A stretch of DNA of 64,000 bases from Populus alba (GCF_005239225.2 NC_133286.1:21466572-21530571), one strand, 5' to 3'. Counted from the first letter of the stretch, positions 49,028 to 60,062 are shown. Made by a program: numbers and translations. Notes: generated from the sequence alone by a model not told the origin.

Positions 49028-50559
49028 TCACTTGCATCCAAACTTCGAGACGATGTCTTGAATAATCCAACTTGCCATATACTTATTTGAGTTTTGGCTC
49101 GAATGATATACATCCCAGAACATATGCTTTTGAGGGTCTGAACAAGGTGGCTTGCCTTGATCAATGTAGCAACCTTGAGTTATATATTCAAATCCTGCGC
49201 AGTAACAAGTGATCAAGTAAAAATGTCAGTTTCTATCCACTTGTATCAATATCTACGCAGTTTTGAAAAGGGATTTCAAATATACTTACCAAATTTCTTG
49301 TAATTGTCCATAACAAACTGCATTGCAGTATAATAATCACCATATACTATAGACACTCCAGGGTATTTCATTCTCAATTTCTCAAGCTTTGCTTGCAGAA
49401 GATCATTGTGATAGTTGAAAAAATCGTTGTACTCCTTTACACAACCATATTTGTCTAGTGTGTTAGATTCTGCGAACTTGCTAACATAGCCTGGTGTACA
49501 ACCTACTCGGTAGATTCCAGGGACAAGAACTCGAGTGACACCATAATGAATGACTTTCTGTGCAGCCAGAGGTGCAATAACAAATTAATTGAAGAATCAA
49601 ATATGATCACGTTGGTTTAGTAAAAAATTAGCTAAGAAATTAACGCAATATTGTTACAGATATGGAAATACTCGTTTTACGAGTACGTTGACTTACTTCA
49701 ATGGCTTTCTTGATGCATTTTACGTTGTCAGATACAAGGCCCATCCTTTTCACCTCCTCAATTGTTTTACTGGCAAAGTGAAATGCCATGTTATAGTCAT
49801 TTGCTCCAATCTCTCCCATTATAAAGAGAGACGACTTGAGTTTTTCCTTACAATCTGTTGGACATAAAATAAAAACAATTAATATTAGTTATAATATTAA
49901 CTGTGACAAGTTTATTTTATGATAATACAAGAATTATTGCTACAGGAGAAAGAAATAACCTTTAGGTTTTCGACAGAATCCTTTTAAGTATCTGTCAAAC
50001 CATTGAAGTTGTGTGCCAAGAGTATTAACAATAACTCCAGCATCCACCTTCAGTTTAGGCACAAGAACTTTCGCTGGTAAAGTTGAAGCACCAGAAAATG
50101 CAAAATTCACTCCATTGTGAGAGTCCGTTTCATTTGTATTCAAATAAGCTTTGATGGATGACAAACCGGCCGACTTCACTGCAAAATGAAGAAGCATAAA
50201 CAGTTTAGCGACATAGCTATGTAGTTTAGGTCGATTCTTATTACTATGCTTGAAAAACATATGTAATAAAGAAGGATAAAAGTAATAGAAATTATTTTCT
50301 TACCAATGTAGTCAAGCGGTACCAAGGATCTAATAGCTGTGCCGTCAGGAAGGCGACTTTCCGCTATACTAGAATTTATTCTGATTTTGTTTCCTGTGTT
50401 TGATAATGAATCACCAATATTATATATCGCATCAAACCCGCAAATCTTAAGTTCTTGTGATTCAAATCCATCAATTGCGCTCACTTGGGACAAAAGAAGA
50501 GCTGCAATGCAGCTTAGAACAACAAGAACATGAGATAGAACAACTTTGGTGGCAGCCAT
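49028..50559 (-). CDS. GDSL esterase/lipase, 5 exons
   Basis: Exons 50,559-50,304, 50,178-49,960, 49,854-49,697, 49,557-49,290 and 49,194-49,028 total 1068 nt (355 residues), in phase throughout. A signal peptide occupies residues 1 to about 28 (MAATKVVLSHVLVVLSCIAA...SQVSA), so the enzyme is secreted or vacuolar. Block I is YNIGDSLSNTGN with nucleophile Ser about 51. The block II region is VNFAFSGAS, block III is MGEIGANDYN, and the C-terminal WDVYH supplies the Asp (about 328) and His (about 331) of the triad. The catalytic set is complete. The subfamily is close to acetylajmalan-esterase-like plant GDSL enzymes by exon layout and length, but the substrate cannot be told. TATATATATA near 50,650 on this strand is a probable TATA box. 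The 3' part is duplicated at 63,708 onward. Confidence 0.92.
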
Positions 50560-50646
50560 AATGGCTTTAGGAGAGTAATATTTCTTCTTAATGTTTTTCT
50601 ATGACCTCTCTTTGGGTTTCCAAGTTGAAGAGATTCTCTAGACCTA

Positions 50647-50662
50647 TTACTATATATATATG
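50647..50662 (-). promoter_or_regulatory. Probable TATA box of the GDSL gene
   Basis: CCATATATATATAGTA on the minus strand, about 90-100 bp upstream of the start codon, is suitably placed for a core promoter. Short AT runs are common here, so confidence is moderate. Confidence 0.4.
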
Positions 50663-52311
50663 GCCGTTTCTATGACAGATTAAGCAGACAGAGAGGAACA
50701 ACTAATGACAATTAATATCCTGAAAGATCTCTAGTCTCCATGTCTATTCTTTTCGCTCATGGTCTGCAATTTGCTGTGTCCAGTTAAATTGCTAATTATA
50801 GTGAAATATTCCAGGAAAAATCCTGTCGCAATTTGTTGAAGGACATCTTTTAGTTAAAAGTCAGTTATATATGATTTGGCATGCATATATATATAGCTAG
50901 CCAAGTCCGAGGGAATGTTTCTAGTTACAACCATCATTTTTATTTTTTATTTATTTTATGGAAGAGAGAATATTTTTATTAATCAACTGATTTAGCCAAT
51001 AAAAACATGGCTAAACAGGAGAGAAAAAATAACTATAGATAAGCTAAAAATTTACAAATGAAACATGGCATGTTAGCTCACTAAAAACAGACAAATCAGG
51101 CAAATTATAAATCTATAAAAGAGAACTACAACCAATCAACCATAGCAGCTTCTATATGAATTTCCTGCTTGGCCAAAATAATCTGCTATTGAGTTCTGCT
51201 CTTATGTGGAACAAGAAAAGTGTCGTAGGGCGACGCTTTTGATGATAAGCCTCATGATGAGGTGTGTTGAAAGGAAAACGTTTTTGGTTATACTCATAAA
51301 ATTTTAATTATAAAATTTAGGAATCTTAATAGAAAATTTAATAATCTGCAAGATTTAACATGATAAAATTGAGGTATGTGGAGCTTATCAATTAGTATAT
51401 TGTTGTGCCTTACTGAATGTTTAATGAGATTCTGCCATTAGTTCAACAACAATATTTAATGCACTCTCTGCCTATAATATACGAGTTAAGTGTAAAACAA
51501 ATAAAGCACAAGATAGAGCAAACGTCTAACAAATCAGTAAAGCTCCAGAAATCCAACGAAAAATCAAACTAAAAACCATATTTAAATTTGGCATCTATTA
51601 TCAAAAATCAATTTATTTCTAGCGAGCCAAATTCCCCCACAAAATACCACAGGGCACCTTGCCCACAATTAATTCCTCAATGCATGCATCAAAACTATTT
51701 GCTAGGTATATAAAAACAGGTGATACATAATTTCAAGATACGCATGCATGCATAGAAACTAAAATATGAAATATAAAACTATATAAAATACTAACTTGCA
51801 GTATAGTTTCATATATATCTCCAACAATTTAAAACTGAATATACTTAAAACTAAAGCTTAATTCTTTTATAAGGTCAAAACACAAGATTCAATGAGAATC
51901 TATAAACAACATGTGAAATCCTCATGTGAAGCTTGAATTTCTCTTTAATCCCTAATGACTGCGGCGCCATGCCCTGCCTAGCTTGTTTGTAGAAACTGTT
52001 CTCCAATACATAACTCCTGGTAAGCCCCTAATTAAAATGAAACATCAAAGTTCAAAACTACAGGTACATATATATATGAAAATGAAACATCAAAGCGCAA
52101 AATTACAATTTTCATCACTTAGCACTTGTAGAGATCAGTGGATTCCAACAAGCCAAGATAAAAAAAAGTTTAATTCTCTTTTTCGTAAAAAAATAATTCA
52201 ATATTCAATAAAAACAGTTTCTAATTCCATTGAAGTTACATAATTATGTGTGTGTGTGTGATGATCATCTCATAGAACAAGAAGTAAAGTAAAGTGATCA
52301 AATCTTACTAT
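50663..52311. other. Spacer between GDSL and F-box B
   Basis: AT-rich, with no gene recognised. A short two-copy repeat lies at about 52,035-52,110 (AAAATGAAACATCAAAG repeated) and a GT run near 52,247-52,260. The right end should contain the F-box B 3' untranslated region. Confidence 0.4.
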
Positions 52312-52579
52312 TCACTGTTTCTCATCGCCATCGTCGTCTTTGGCAGCCCCCAGTAATTCTTTCACGAACATCTCCGAAACGGTGGGGTTATCAATATACC
52401 TTTTTCCCATCACTGTATCTCCTGTATGGAATGATTCCCAATGTTTAACATGCCACAATTCATCTCTAGACCAACCATTATTTATAGAGCTCTTAAGCTG
52501 ATAAACAGAATTCCGAGCATCCTCAAGCCAACCTTCGACACTTGCGTTTGGTGGCAAATTAGTAAAGTCATCCAACTGT

Positions 52580-52663
52580 TTTCTGGTCATAAACACCTTC
52601 CCATTGTACAAATCCCGCATCTTTCTGGTCATAAACACCTTCTTTCCATAAAAATCCTGCATC
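52580..52663. repeat. 42-bp in-frame tandem duplication within F-box B
   Basis: TTTCTGGTCATAAACACCTTC starts at 52,580 and again at 52,622. In the protein this gives two 14-residue units ending GKVFMTRK and KKVFMTRK. F-box A has a single equivalent (GKVFMESEQ). Confidence 0.85.
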
Positions 52664-53166
52664 TTAACGAAAGAAATCACTATGCTACTCAAAGTTCCAG
52701 GACGATGCCGTAATATAACATCAAGACATACGTCACTTGCATATGAAACTGGATGTTGACTCAACATGGGGTTAAAAAACCTATCCATCGCTACTATCAT
52801 TCTTCTCCGTAAAAACCCAACCTTAACAGCGTAGCAACTGTCGATGCGGATATCATCTCCATAAATCATGGCCTTAATCATCAACAAGTTATCGGCCTGA
52901 TTTCGTGGGTTCAGAGTTGGAAAAGTGCATAACTTAATCTTGAGAGATTTCACCTTGGCAAACACTTTCATGAGACCAGGAACTTCTGATGGTGGAAGGT
53001 GGTTGTGTGATTCCGAGCATGGAAACCCATCGCCGCAGCTTGGATAAGGGAGTACTTTGACAGAGATCGTTTCGGTTTTGGAGACGATGTCATGCCATTG
53101 CTTCGATACAACTGAGCAGAGAACTAGGGTTTTGGTATCTCCGATTTTTTCCACGATTGTGAGGAT

Positions 53167-53171
53167 TATAT
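53167..53171. repeat. Target-site duplication, left
   Basis: TATAT directly before the TGCTGCGAG end of the LTR; it matches TATAT at 58,644-58,648. Confidence 0.95.
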
Positions 53172-53604
53172 TGCTGCGAGTTACTTTTCCAGTGTTAAAT
53201 CAACAGATTCCAGTTGATCAGCAGATTAGAGAGGGAAGGGAATTTTAGAAGAGAGGGAGAAGAAGGTTACACATGCCTGGCATGTGTTGCCCACGGTGAA
53301 GAACGAGAGAGAAATGAGGAAAAGAATACTGAATTCTGTTGTAAAATTGCATGCCTTCTGTTACAATTTGCGGGGTATTTATATCCCTTCTTCAGTTCTG
53401 TTATTTCCTATTTTTTATCCTAGACGCTACACGTGGCTAATTAGTTATTTTCTTTGTTTTATCCGGGCTGCCCAAAACGCAAACCGTTTAACCTAGAATT
53501 GAATTTCTTGCCGCCTTCTCATAACGCAGTCGTTTCTTGTAAGTTTGAATTAAAATTCCCTCTTCGTCAGTGCTAACCCTCGTCTTCAATTTCCAGTCGT
53601 GACA
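53172..53604 (-). repeat. 3' LTR of the Ty3/Gypsy element, 433 bp
   Basis: Because the element reads on the minus strand, this is its 3' LTR. Bounded by TG...CA on either strand. Compared with the other LTR I count two substitutions and four single-base indels. It carries a TATAAATA box on the minus strand (about 53,376-53,384) and a CACGTG G-box at 53,430-53,435. Confidence 0.95.
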
Positions 53605-56600
53605 ATGCCCCCTCCATGAACACCACCTTGTCCTCAAGGGGAAACTCAGGGAATCGTAAGCAGAAGTCATCAATATCTTCCCAGGTAGCTTCGGTCAGAG
53701 GTAGGTCCTTCCATAAAACCAGTAATTGGGTGGTTGCTGCATTTCTTCGTTTACTCATTCTTCTGTTGATGATTTGCAGAGGTTGGAGCAGGGAGCGATG
53801 CTGAGGATTGGGAAGGTCAGAGTGGACTTCACGATGACCCACGTGTTGCTTGAGCTGAGAGACGTGGAAGACTGGATGAATTGTAGCTGATGCAGGTAAT
53901 TGCAATTTATATGCAACGGTGCCAATTTTTTTAAGTACTGTATAAGGTCCATAGTACTTAGCTGATAACTTGTGGGAAACTCTTTTATGCACTGAATGAA
54001 TGCTGTCTGTAGGGTTGTAGTTTGACATAAACTGAATTCCCCACTGTAAAACTGCGCTCACTTCTTTTCTTATTGGCTTGTTGGGTCATTCGGTGCTGAG
54101 CTTGTAATAGGTTGCTTCTGATTTCTTTAAACATGTCCTCTTTTTGTGTGAGGTAGTGATCTACGACTTCCACAGGGGAGTCTTTAGGAATGTAGGGAAT
54201 GTGAATGGGAGGAACCATACCATAGAGGATTTCATAGGGAGTTTTCTTAGTTGAAGTATGGTAATTAGTGTTGTACCACCACTCACAAGCACCTAACCAT
54301 CTTCCCCATAAGGCTGGGGTAGTACCTGTCATGCAGCGCAGGTAACCCTCAATGCATTTGTTAACCACTTCGGTCTGGCCATCCGATTGTGGGTGATAGG
54401 CTGTAGAGTAGTGTAAGTCGACCCCTTGCTGTTTAAACAACTCCTTCCAGAACTGACTGAGAAAAATGCTATCTCTGTCACTGACTATGGTGGCTGGCAT
54501 GCCATGAAGTTTGTAGACATGCTCCATAAAAGCTTTAGCTACGGTAGATGCAGAGTAGGGATGGGATAGTGCAATGAGATGTGCATATTTGCTGAACCTA
54601 TCGACCACTACCAGGATGACTTCTTTCCCATCTGATTTGGGCAAACCCTCAATGAAGTCCATGCTGATGTCGATGAAGGGGGCAATAGGAATAGGCAGGG
54701 GTTGTAGAAGTCCTGGAGGTTTCACATTCTCAGTCTTGTTCTGCTGACAAATTGGGCATTCTCGCACATACTGCCTTACTATCTTCTGTAGCTTCCTCCA
54801 GTAAAAAACTTGCCCCAGTTTCTTTGTGGTGACAGTGGCTCCCGAATGGCCTCCTATTGCAGAGTCATGGTAATAGCTTATAAGTTTAGTTTGCAAGGGT
54901 GAGTCTCTACCCACCACGACCTTCCCCTTTCGAAGGAGGGTATTGTTGACCCAGGAGTAAGCAGGATGTGAGTTGGCCTCCTGCTTGACCTCTGCAATGA
55001 CTTTCTGTAGGTTAAGGTCAGTTACCCAAGTCTGTTTGATTTCTTCCATAATGCTGGTGGAAATCGAGGACAGAGTGAAAGCACTTAATTCTGTGCTTGA
55101 AACCCTGGACAAAGCATCAGCTGCCAAGTTATCCTTGCCTTTCCTGTATTCTATCTCATAATCAAAACCCAAAAGCTTGGTGAGCCAGACCTGTTGTGCC
55201 TCATGAGTCGCCTTATGATCCAGTAAGAATTTGAGGCTTGAGTGATCTGTCCTGATTAAGAAATGTCTGCCCCTTAGGTAGTGCTTCCATTTGGTGACAA
55301 CATATACAATAGCCAGTAGCTCTCTTTCATATGCTGATAGGTTTTGCTGTCGAGGTCCCAATGCTTTGCTTATAAAGGCTAGTGGATGTCCTTCCTGCAT
55401 CAAAACTGCTCCCATTCCCACACCTGATGCATCAGTCTCTACAACAAAAGTCTTGTCGAAGTTTGGCAATGCTAGCACCGGGGGTTTGGACATGGCTTCT
55501 TTCAATTGATTGAAGGCCACGGTGGTTGATGCTGTCCAGTTGAAGGAATCCTTCTTCAACAGCTGAGTAAGTGGCCTGCAAAGCTCCCCATAGCCCTTCA
55601 CAAATTTTCTATAGTATCCTGTCAAACCCAGAAACCCCCTCAGTTGTTTGATAGTAGTGGGGATAGGCCAGTTTACCATTGCTAGGACTTTGTTAGGTCG
55701 GTGGCTACCCCTTCTTTTGGTGATGAGTGGCCCAAGTATTCCATGTGGTGGCTGCCAAATACACACTTTTCCTTCTTTGCAACCAATTGATTGGCACAGA
55801 GTAGTTCAAACACGACAGTAAGATGATGCAAATGCTCTACCTGATTCTTGCTATAAATCAATATATCATCAAAGAAAACTAAAATGAACTTTCTCAAATG
55901 TTGCCTAAAGATGTCATTCATTAGACTTTGGAAGGTTGCTGGGGCATTAGAGAGCCCAAAGGGCATGACAAGAAATTCGAAATGGCCATTGTGGGTGCGA
56001 AAGGCTGTTTTAAACACATCATTAGGATCCATCCTAATTTGGTGGTAGCCTGCCCTTAAGTCAATTTTAGAGAAGATGGCTGCCCCTTCCAATTCTTCTA
56101 ACAGTTCATCAATAATAGGGATGGGGTACTTATCTTTTATAGTTAACTTGTTGAGAGCTCGAAAATCTACACAAAACCGCCAAGTGAGGTCCTTCTTCTT
56201 GACTAACACCACAGGAGAAGCAAAAGGACTATGGCTGGGTTGAATAATTCTAGCTTCAAGCATTTCAGCCACTAGTTTCTCCAGGGTATCCTTCTGTAGC
56301 CCTGAGTATCTGTATGGCCTTAGATTGACTGTTAATTGTTCATCCTTCAGTGGGATCCTGTGGTCATGTTCTCTGACTGGAGGTAAGCCTATTGGCTCTC
56401 TGAAAACATGGTGGTAAGAGTCCAACACAGTCTGCAATGGAAGTTCCTCTGCCTGCAATGTAGGGAGGTGTCCATCCCAGGAGTTGATAGAGTTGTCCCC
56501 ATGGTCCAGCACTCGTAGGCTACAAATGTTCACCCCTGCCCAGGAAGTTGTATTAGTGAGTAAGCCATTTAGCTCTTCTAATGGAATGGACTGGGTGAGA

Positions 56601-58177
56601 GTCGGGTGGTCCCCTTTTAATGTCACTTCCTTCCCTTGCCACCAAAAAGTCATCCATTTGTCCTCATAATTAGCTAGTATATCACCCAACAATTTTAACC
56701 ACTGTATTCCCAGGACCATATCATAGTTTTGCAGGGCCATTACAAACACATCAGCCTGGAACTGGGTGCCTTGCATTTTCCACTGCAGGTTCTTGCAGAT
56801 TTGAGCACAAGCCATGGTGCCCCCATTGGCTGCTTCAACTAGCATGGGTTTGATGGAAGTGAGGAGGCAATTGTGTTTGTTTGCTAGGTTAATATTAAGG
56901 AAATTGTGAGTGCTGCCGGAGTCAATCAGGATTAATATAGGGCACTTGTCTAGTTTACCCCATACTTTGATGGTGTGGCAGCCGGTGGTGCCTTGCAAGG
57001 CATGTAATGACAGATGAGGGGTAAGTTCTTCTTCCTTCATGGCTTCAAGGGTTTCTTCCTCTTCAGAATGATCTTCTTCATCTGCAAGGATGCATAAGGA
57101 ATATAGTTTCCTATTTCTGCACCTATGTCCTGGCACAAACCTTTCATCACACCAAAAGCATAAGCCCTTGGCCCTTCGCTCCTCCATTTCTCGAGTTCTG
57201 ATGGGTCTAGAAGGTCGGTTGTTGAGGTTAGCAGGAGGGTTATTAAAAGGTGGTCGGTTAGGGGTGGGTAGGAGAGCAGGTTGGGGAGCCTTAGAATTAG
57301 TGAAGGTGGGGCTGGGAGGTGGTTTGTTTGGGATGATGGTGTAGGTTGATCTCTGGTTTTGCTGATAAGAGTTTGCCTGAGCTAGATTTTTTGAGTAGTG
57401 TGGGGAGTTTTTTCTGTAGGTGAGGGTGTTGTCATGGAGCCTAGATAAGTTATAAGCTTGTTTGAGGGATTTCGGTTCAAACATCTTTACTAAATTCTTA
57501 ATTTCAGTTTCCAATCCTCCCAAGAAAAATACTAATGCTTGTTTTTCTGTTACCTGAGCTCTATTCCATAGCATGTCGAACTCCTTGATATAGACTTCGA
57601 GATCACCAGTTTGTTTGTGTTCTGTCAACTCTTCCAAGGGATCCTTTTGTCCTCCAAACCGGCAGCACAGGGCCTCCACATACTCAGCCTAAGTAGCTTC
57701 CTGTCCTTTCAAATTTCTGATGAAGTTCTGGTGCCAGTACAATGCCAACCCATCCAGGTAGTAGGAGGCTAGCTTCAATTTATCTTGCTCTGCTATCTCC
57801 TCAAGGTCAAAGTATTGGTTGCATTTATACAACCACTTATGCACCTCGTCGCCTTCAAAGGTAGGGAAGTTCCTCTTAGGTTTGTGAGCCCTGTAGGATC
57901 CTTGCGATCCTTCTCCCATCCAACCAGGACTGCATGTCGTTGTAGGCTGATGAGGGGCAGGGTGCTGTTGCGATGAGCTGGTCTCTCCAGTGAGAGCTTG
58001 CAAGGTATGTTTTATTGCAATCTGCTGAGTAGCTATTTCTTTTATCATGGCTTTGAGTTGACCAAGATCATCTGACTGTGAGTTTATTTTGATTTCTATT
58101 CCATCGATTCTTTGGTTAGCAGCTTCCAAGGAATCATCGCATCGTCTCACATCTTGGGACCTGGTTTCTGGAGGCAT
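53573..58177 (-). pseudogene. Gag-pol polyprotein, broken by one stop and frameshifts
   Basis: Gag opens at the ATG at 58,177. An in-frame TAG at 57,691-57,689 interrupts gag where the family usually has tryptophan. The frame continues to a zinc knuckle (CFWC...GHRC, about 57,120-57,165), an aspartic protease with DSG (about 56,905-56,935) and reverse transcriptase with FFDD (near 55,866). Small indels near 55,690-55,745 shift the frame just after the RT domain. RNase H (TDASGVGMGAVL), the integrase zinc finger (H...CPIC), the integrase core (MDFIEGLP, VSDRDS) and the start of the C-terminal region follow. A 4-bp duplication near 53,993-54,002 shifts the frame again before the chromodomain (LVLWKDLPLTEATWEDIDDF). 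All domains are recognisable, but one continuous product cannot be made. Confidence 0.9.
53606..53615 (-). other. Polypurine tract of the retroelement
   Basis: GGAGGGGGCA on the minus strand lies immediately before the 3' LTR, where second-strand DNA synthesis is primed. It falls inside the last coding stretch of the polyprotein. Confidence 0.8.
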
Positions 58178-58199
58178 TTTGTGGAGGTCCAAAGATGAA

Positions 58200-58211
58200 G
58201 CTCTGATACCA
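58200..58211 (-). other. Primer-binding site, initiator-Met tRNA type
   Basis: TGGTATCAGAGC on the minus strand, three bases inside the 5' LTR, is the standard complement of the 3' end of plant initiator methionine tRNA and primes first-strand synthesis. Confidence 0.92.
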
Positions 58212-58214
58212 CTT

Positions 58215-58643
58215 TGCTGCGAGTTACTTTTCCAGTGTTAAATCAACAGATTCCAGTTGATTAGCAGATTAGAGAGGGAAGGGAATTTTAGAAGAGAGGG
58301 AGAAGAAGGTTACACATGCCTGGCATGTGTTGCCCACGGTGAAGAACGAGAGAGAAATGAGGAAAAGAATACTGAATTCTGTTGTAAAATTGCATGCCTT
58401 CTGTTACAATTTGCGGGGTATTTATATCCCTTCTTCAGTTCTGTTATTCCCTATTTTTATCCTAGACGCTACACGTGGCTAATTAGTTATTTCTTTGTTT
58501 TATCCGGGCTGCCCAAAACGCAACCGTTTAACTAGAATTGAATTTCTTGCCGCCTTCTCATAACGCAGTCGTTTCTTGTAAGTTTGAATTAAAATTCCCT
58601 CTTCGTCAGTGCTAACCCTCGTCTTCAATTTCCAGTCGTGACA
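58215..58643 (-). repeat. 5' LTR of the Ty3/Gypsy element, 429 bp
   Basis: Near-identical to the LTR at 53,172-53,604, four bases shorter through single-base indels. Its TATA box lies at about 58,416-58,424 on the minus strand. Transcription would start here and run toward lower coordinates through gag-pol. Confidence 0.95.
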
Positions 58644-58648
58644 TATAT
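58644..58648. repeat. Target-site duplication, right
   Basis: TATAT directly after the LTR end GTGACA, matching 53,167-53,171. Confidence 0.95.
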
Positions 58649-58739
58649 CCTCTGGTAGTTCGCTGAATTTGTCTTCCAACTCGTCAGAGTGGTGATCTAA
58701 GCTCCTGCCGCATTGCTTGGTTTGAATGGATATTGTCAT

Positions 58740-59537
58740 ATTTAGGAGACTATCGAGAATGGAGAAAAAAGCCCCGGAGATATTGATGTATAGGATGTTG
58801 CCCTAGCTAGGGTTGAAATTTTTTGTTACTTTCGTTTGCTCATATCAGATAAACATACGGCATATTTATAACTAATAAAAAGATAAAATCTCCAACGTTT
58901 TTTTTTCCGTTTATTTTACAAATTCCTATAATCAGGTGGATACATGAGAATTAATCAAAATATTGTATTACCATCATAGTTATTATTCTATACAATAAAA
59001 AAAAGAGTGGTATTCCAGTTTAAATCAATCTCTGAGCAGATGAGTTATTAATTGAGTCGATTTGTTAGGTTTGACCAAGTTTAATGAATATGTTGGTTAT
59101 CCGTATTGAACCTTCAATACAAAAGCTTTATATTTATTTACCATTGCTTCTACTTTGGAGAGATTGATTTAATTTTTTGTCAAAATAAATAAACAAATAA
59201 TCAAAAGGGATTCATAGTTTGTTCATTGAATATAAAACAGGTCAACACAAATCGTATTGCATGCACCTACCTATCATGTATACGCGGTGAGTTTATCATT
59301 CAAAAATAATATTTATCAAATGCTGCATATTATTTTTATCGATAATTTTTTTTTTCATGAATTGGTTTACTATGAAACCGGTTTTAGAGGTGTTTTTTTG
59401 TTAAAATTAAATTGAAATTTTGGAGGAACCAAATTTATTTATCATCATATGATTTTAAGGAAACAAGTTTGTTATCAACAAATAAAGATCATGAAAAGAA
59501 TATACAAGAGCCGAATGTTCAAACATTAATACATAGT
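58740..59537. other. F-box B upstream region and spacer
   Basis: Probably contains the F-box B promoter and leader in its first few hundred bases. The remainder is AT-rich, with no gene recognised. Confidence 0.35.
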
Positions 59538-59812
59538 CATAGTTTTGAAATCTGGTCCGGCCCGGTGGGTCAATCCGGGACCCGGCCTACTCGGAGCTAG
59601 AACCGGACTAGGTTGAAAAAAAACAGAGAAAGGAAAAATCTAGTATGACCCGGTAAGATTCGGTCAAAAACTTGGTTGCAACCCGTTGACTTTTGTTTTG
59701 ATTTTTTTAGTAAAACGATATCGTTTTGATTTTTTTTAAAAAAAATTAACTCAAATAATTCAATCAAAAACCAGAACCTGAATCTTGAACTGGGTTGGAT
59801 CTATAAACTATG
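59538..59812. repeat. GGCCCGG-core MITE-like repeat with inverted ends, copy 2
   Basis: Starts CATAGTTTTGAAATC and ends ATAAACTATG, giving short terminal inverted repeats (CATAGTTT/AAACTATG) around a 275-bp unit. It has a CCGGCCCGGTGGGTC core and an ACGATATCGTTTTGAT segment. Related copies are at 9072-9382 and 60,285-60,457. No coding frame; a non-autonomous DNA element is the likely origin. Confidence 0.6.
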
Positions 59813-59825
59813 TATGTAGCAATGG

Positions 59826-60062
59826 TAAGGTTGGCGGAAGCTCAGCTTGACTTCAAGAGATTTAAGATTTTCAAACACCTTCTTGAAAGGAGATTGCTGA
59901 TTGGATAATAATCATCATCCTCCATTGTTATGAAGTGTTTGCAGAAGTACTAATTTTGGAGACAAGGGAAGCCTAGTCTTTGGAAACAGCAAAGCAATGA
60001 ATCTGGTCGTCTCGTAATTTAGAGAAGATTGTGAAGATTAATTAGTTTTTCGAAATTGTCAG
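59826..60062 (-). pseudogene. Decayed F-box relic (F-box C)
   Basis: On the minus strand, fragments in shifting frames match the F-box A/B family. ITRRPDSLLCCF is followed by an SKD-stop-ASLVSKIS segment corresponding to the SK..LVSK region of the F-box. After an indel, FKKVFENLKSLEVKLSFR corresponds to KVF..(V/M)KSLKIKL. Several stops and frameshifts and the lack of an N- or C-terminus show that it is non-functional. It sits just before the second duplicated block, as F-box A sits before the PPR gene and first block. Confidence 0.75.

Larger units (their letters stand above)
45912..49320. repeat. Direct duplication, copy 1
   Basis: The sequence from AGCATCGTGATGAATAAGAC runs collinear with 60,675-64,000, with scattered substitutions and small indels. 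The offset falls from about 14,763 bp to 14,680 bp across the block. It starts in the 3' flank of the PPR gene and includes the last exon and the end of exon 4 of the GDSL gene. The copies still match where the window ends, so the right boundary is not seen. Confidence 0.95.
53172..58643 (-). mobile_element. Complete Ty3/Gypsy chromodomain LTR retrotransposon
   Basis: The 5472-bp element has LTRs of 433 and 429 bp, TG...CA ends and a 5-bp TATAT target duplication. A primer-binding site for initiator-Met tRNA lies next to the 5' LTR (58,200-58,211), and a G-rich polypurine tract adjoins the 3' LTR (53,606-53,615 region). Coding order on the minus strand is gag, zinc knuckle, protease, reverse transcriptase, RNase H, integrase, chromodomain, which is the Ty3/Gypsy order and specifically a chromovirus. 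It sits in the same orientation as the F-box gene it splits. The near-identical LTRs show a young insertion, but the coding region carries a stop and frameshifts, so the copy was probably mobilised by enzymes from another element or decayed quickly afterwards. Confidence 0.97.
52312..58739 (-). pseudogene. F-box gene (F-box B) split by an LTR retrotransposon
   Basis: The 5' piece (58,739-58,649) reads MTISIQTKQCGRSL... to FSELPEDI. The 3' piece (53,166-52,312) continues ILTIVEKIGDTKTLVLCSVV and ends in an acidic DDDGDEKQ tail. The break falls inside the F-box helix, and the retroelement at 53,172-58,643 lies between. Counting one copy of the TATAT target site, the pieces sum to 951 nt (317 codons including stop) with no other lesion, so the gene was intact until insertion. 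It is a paralogue of F-box A at 40,596. It carries an internal 42-bp tandem duplication (52,580-52,663) that adds 14 residues. In this allele no full-length protein can be made unless the 5.5-kb element is spliced out. The 3' fragment alone lacks the SKP1-binding motif. Confidence 0.92.

Noticed and set aside
55291..57344. Plus-strand frames inside the retrotransposon
   Set aside because: They overlap gag-pol on the opposite strand and show no independent similarity.
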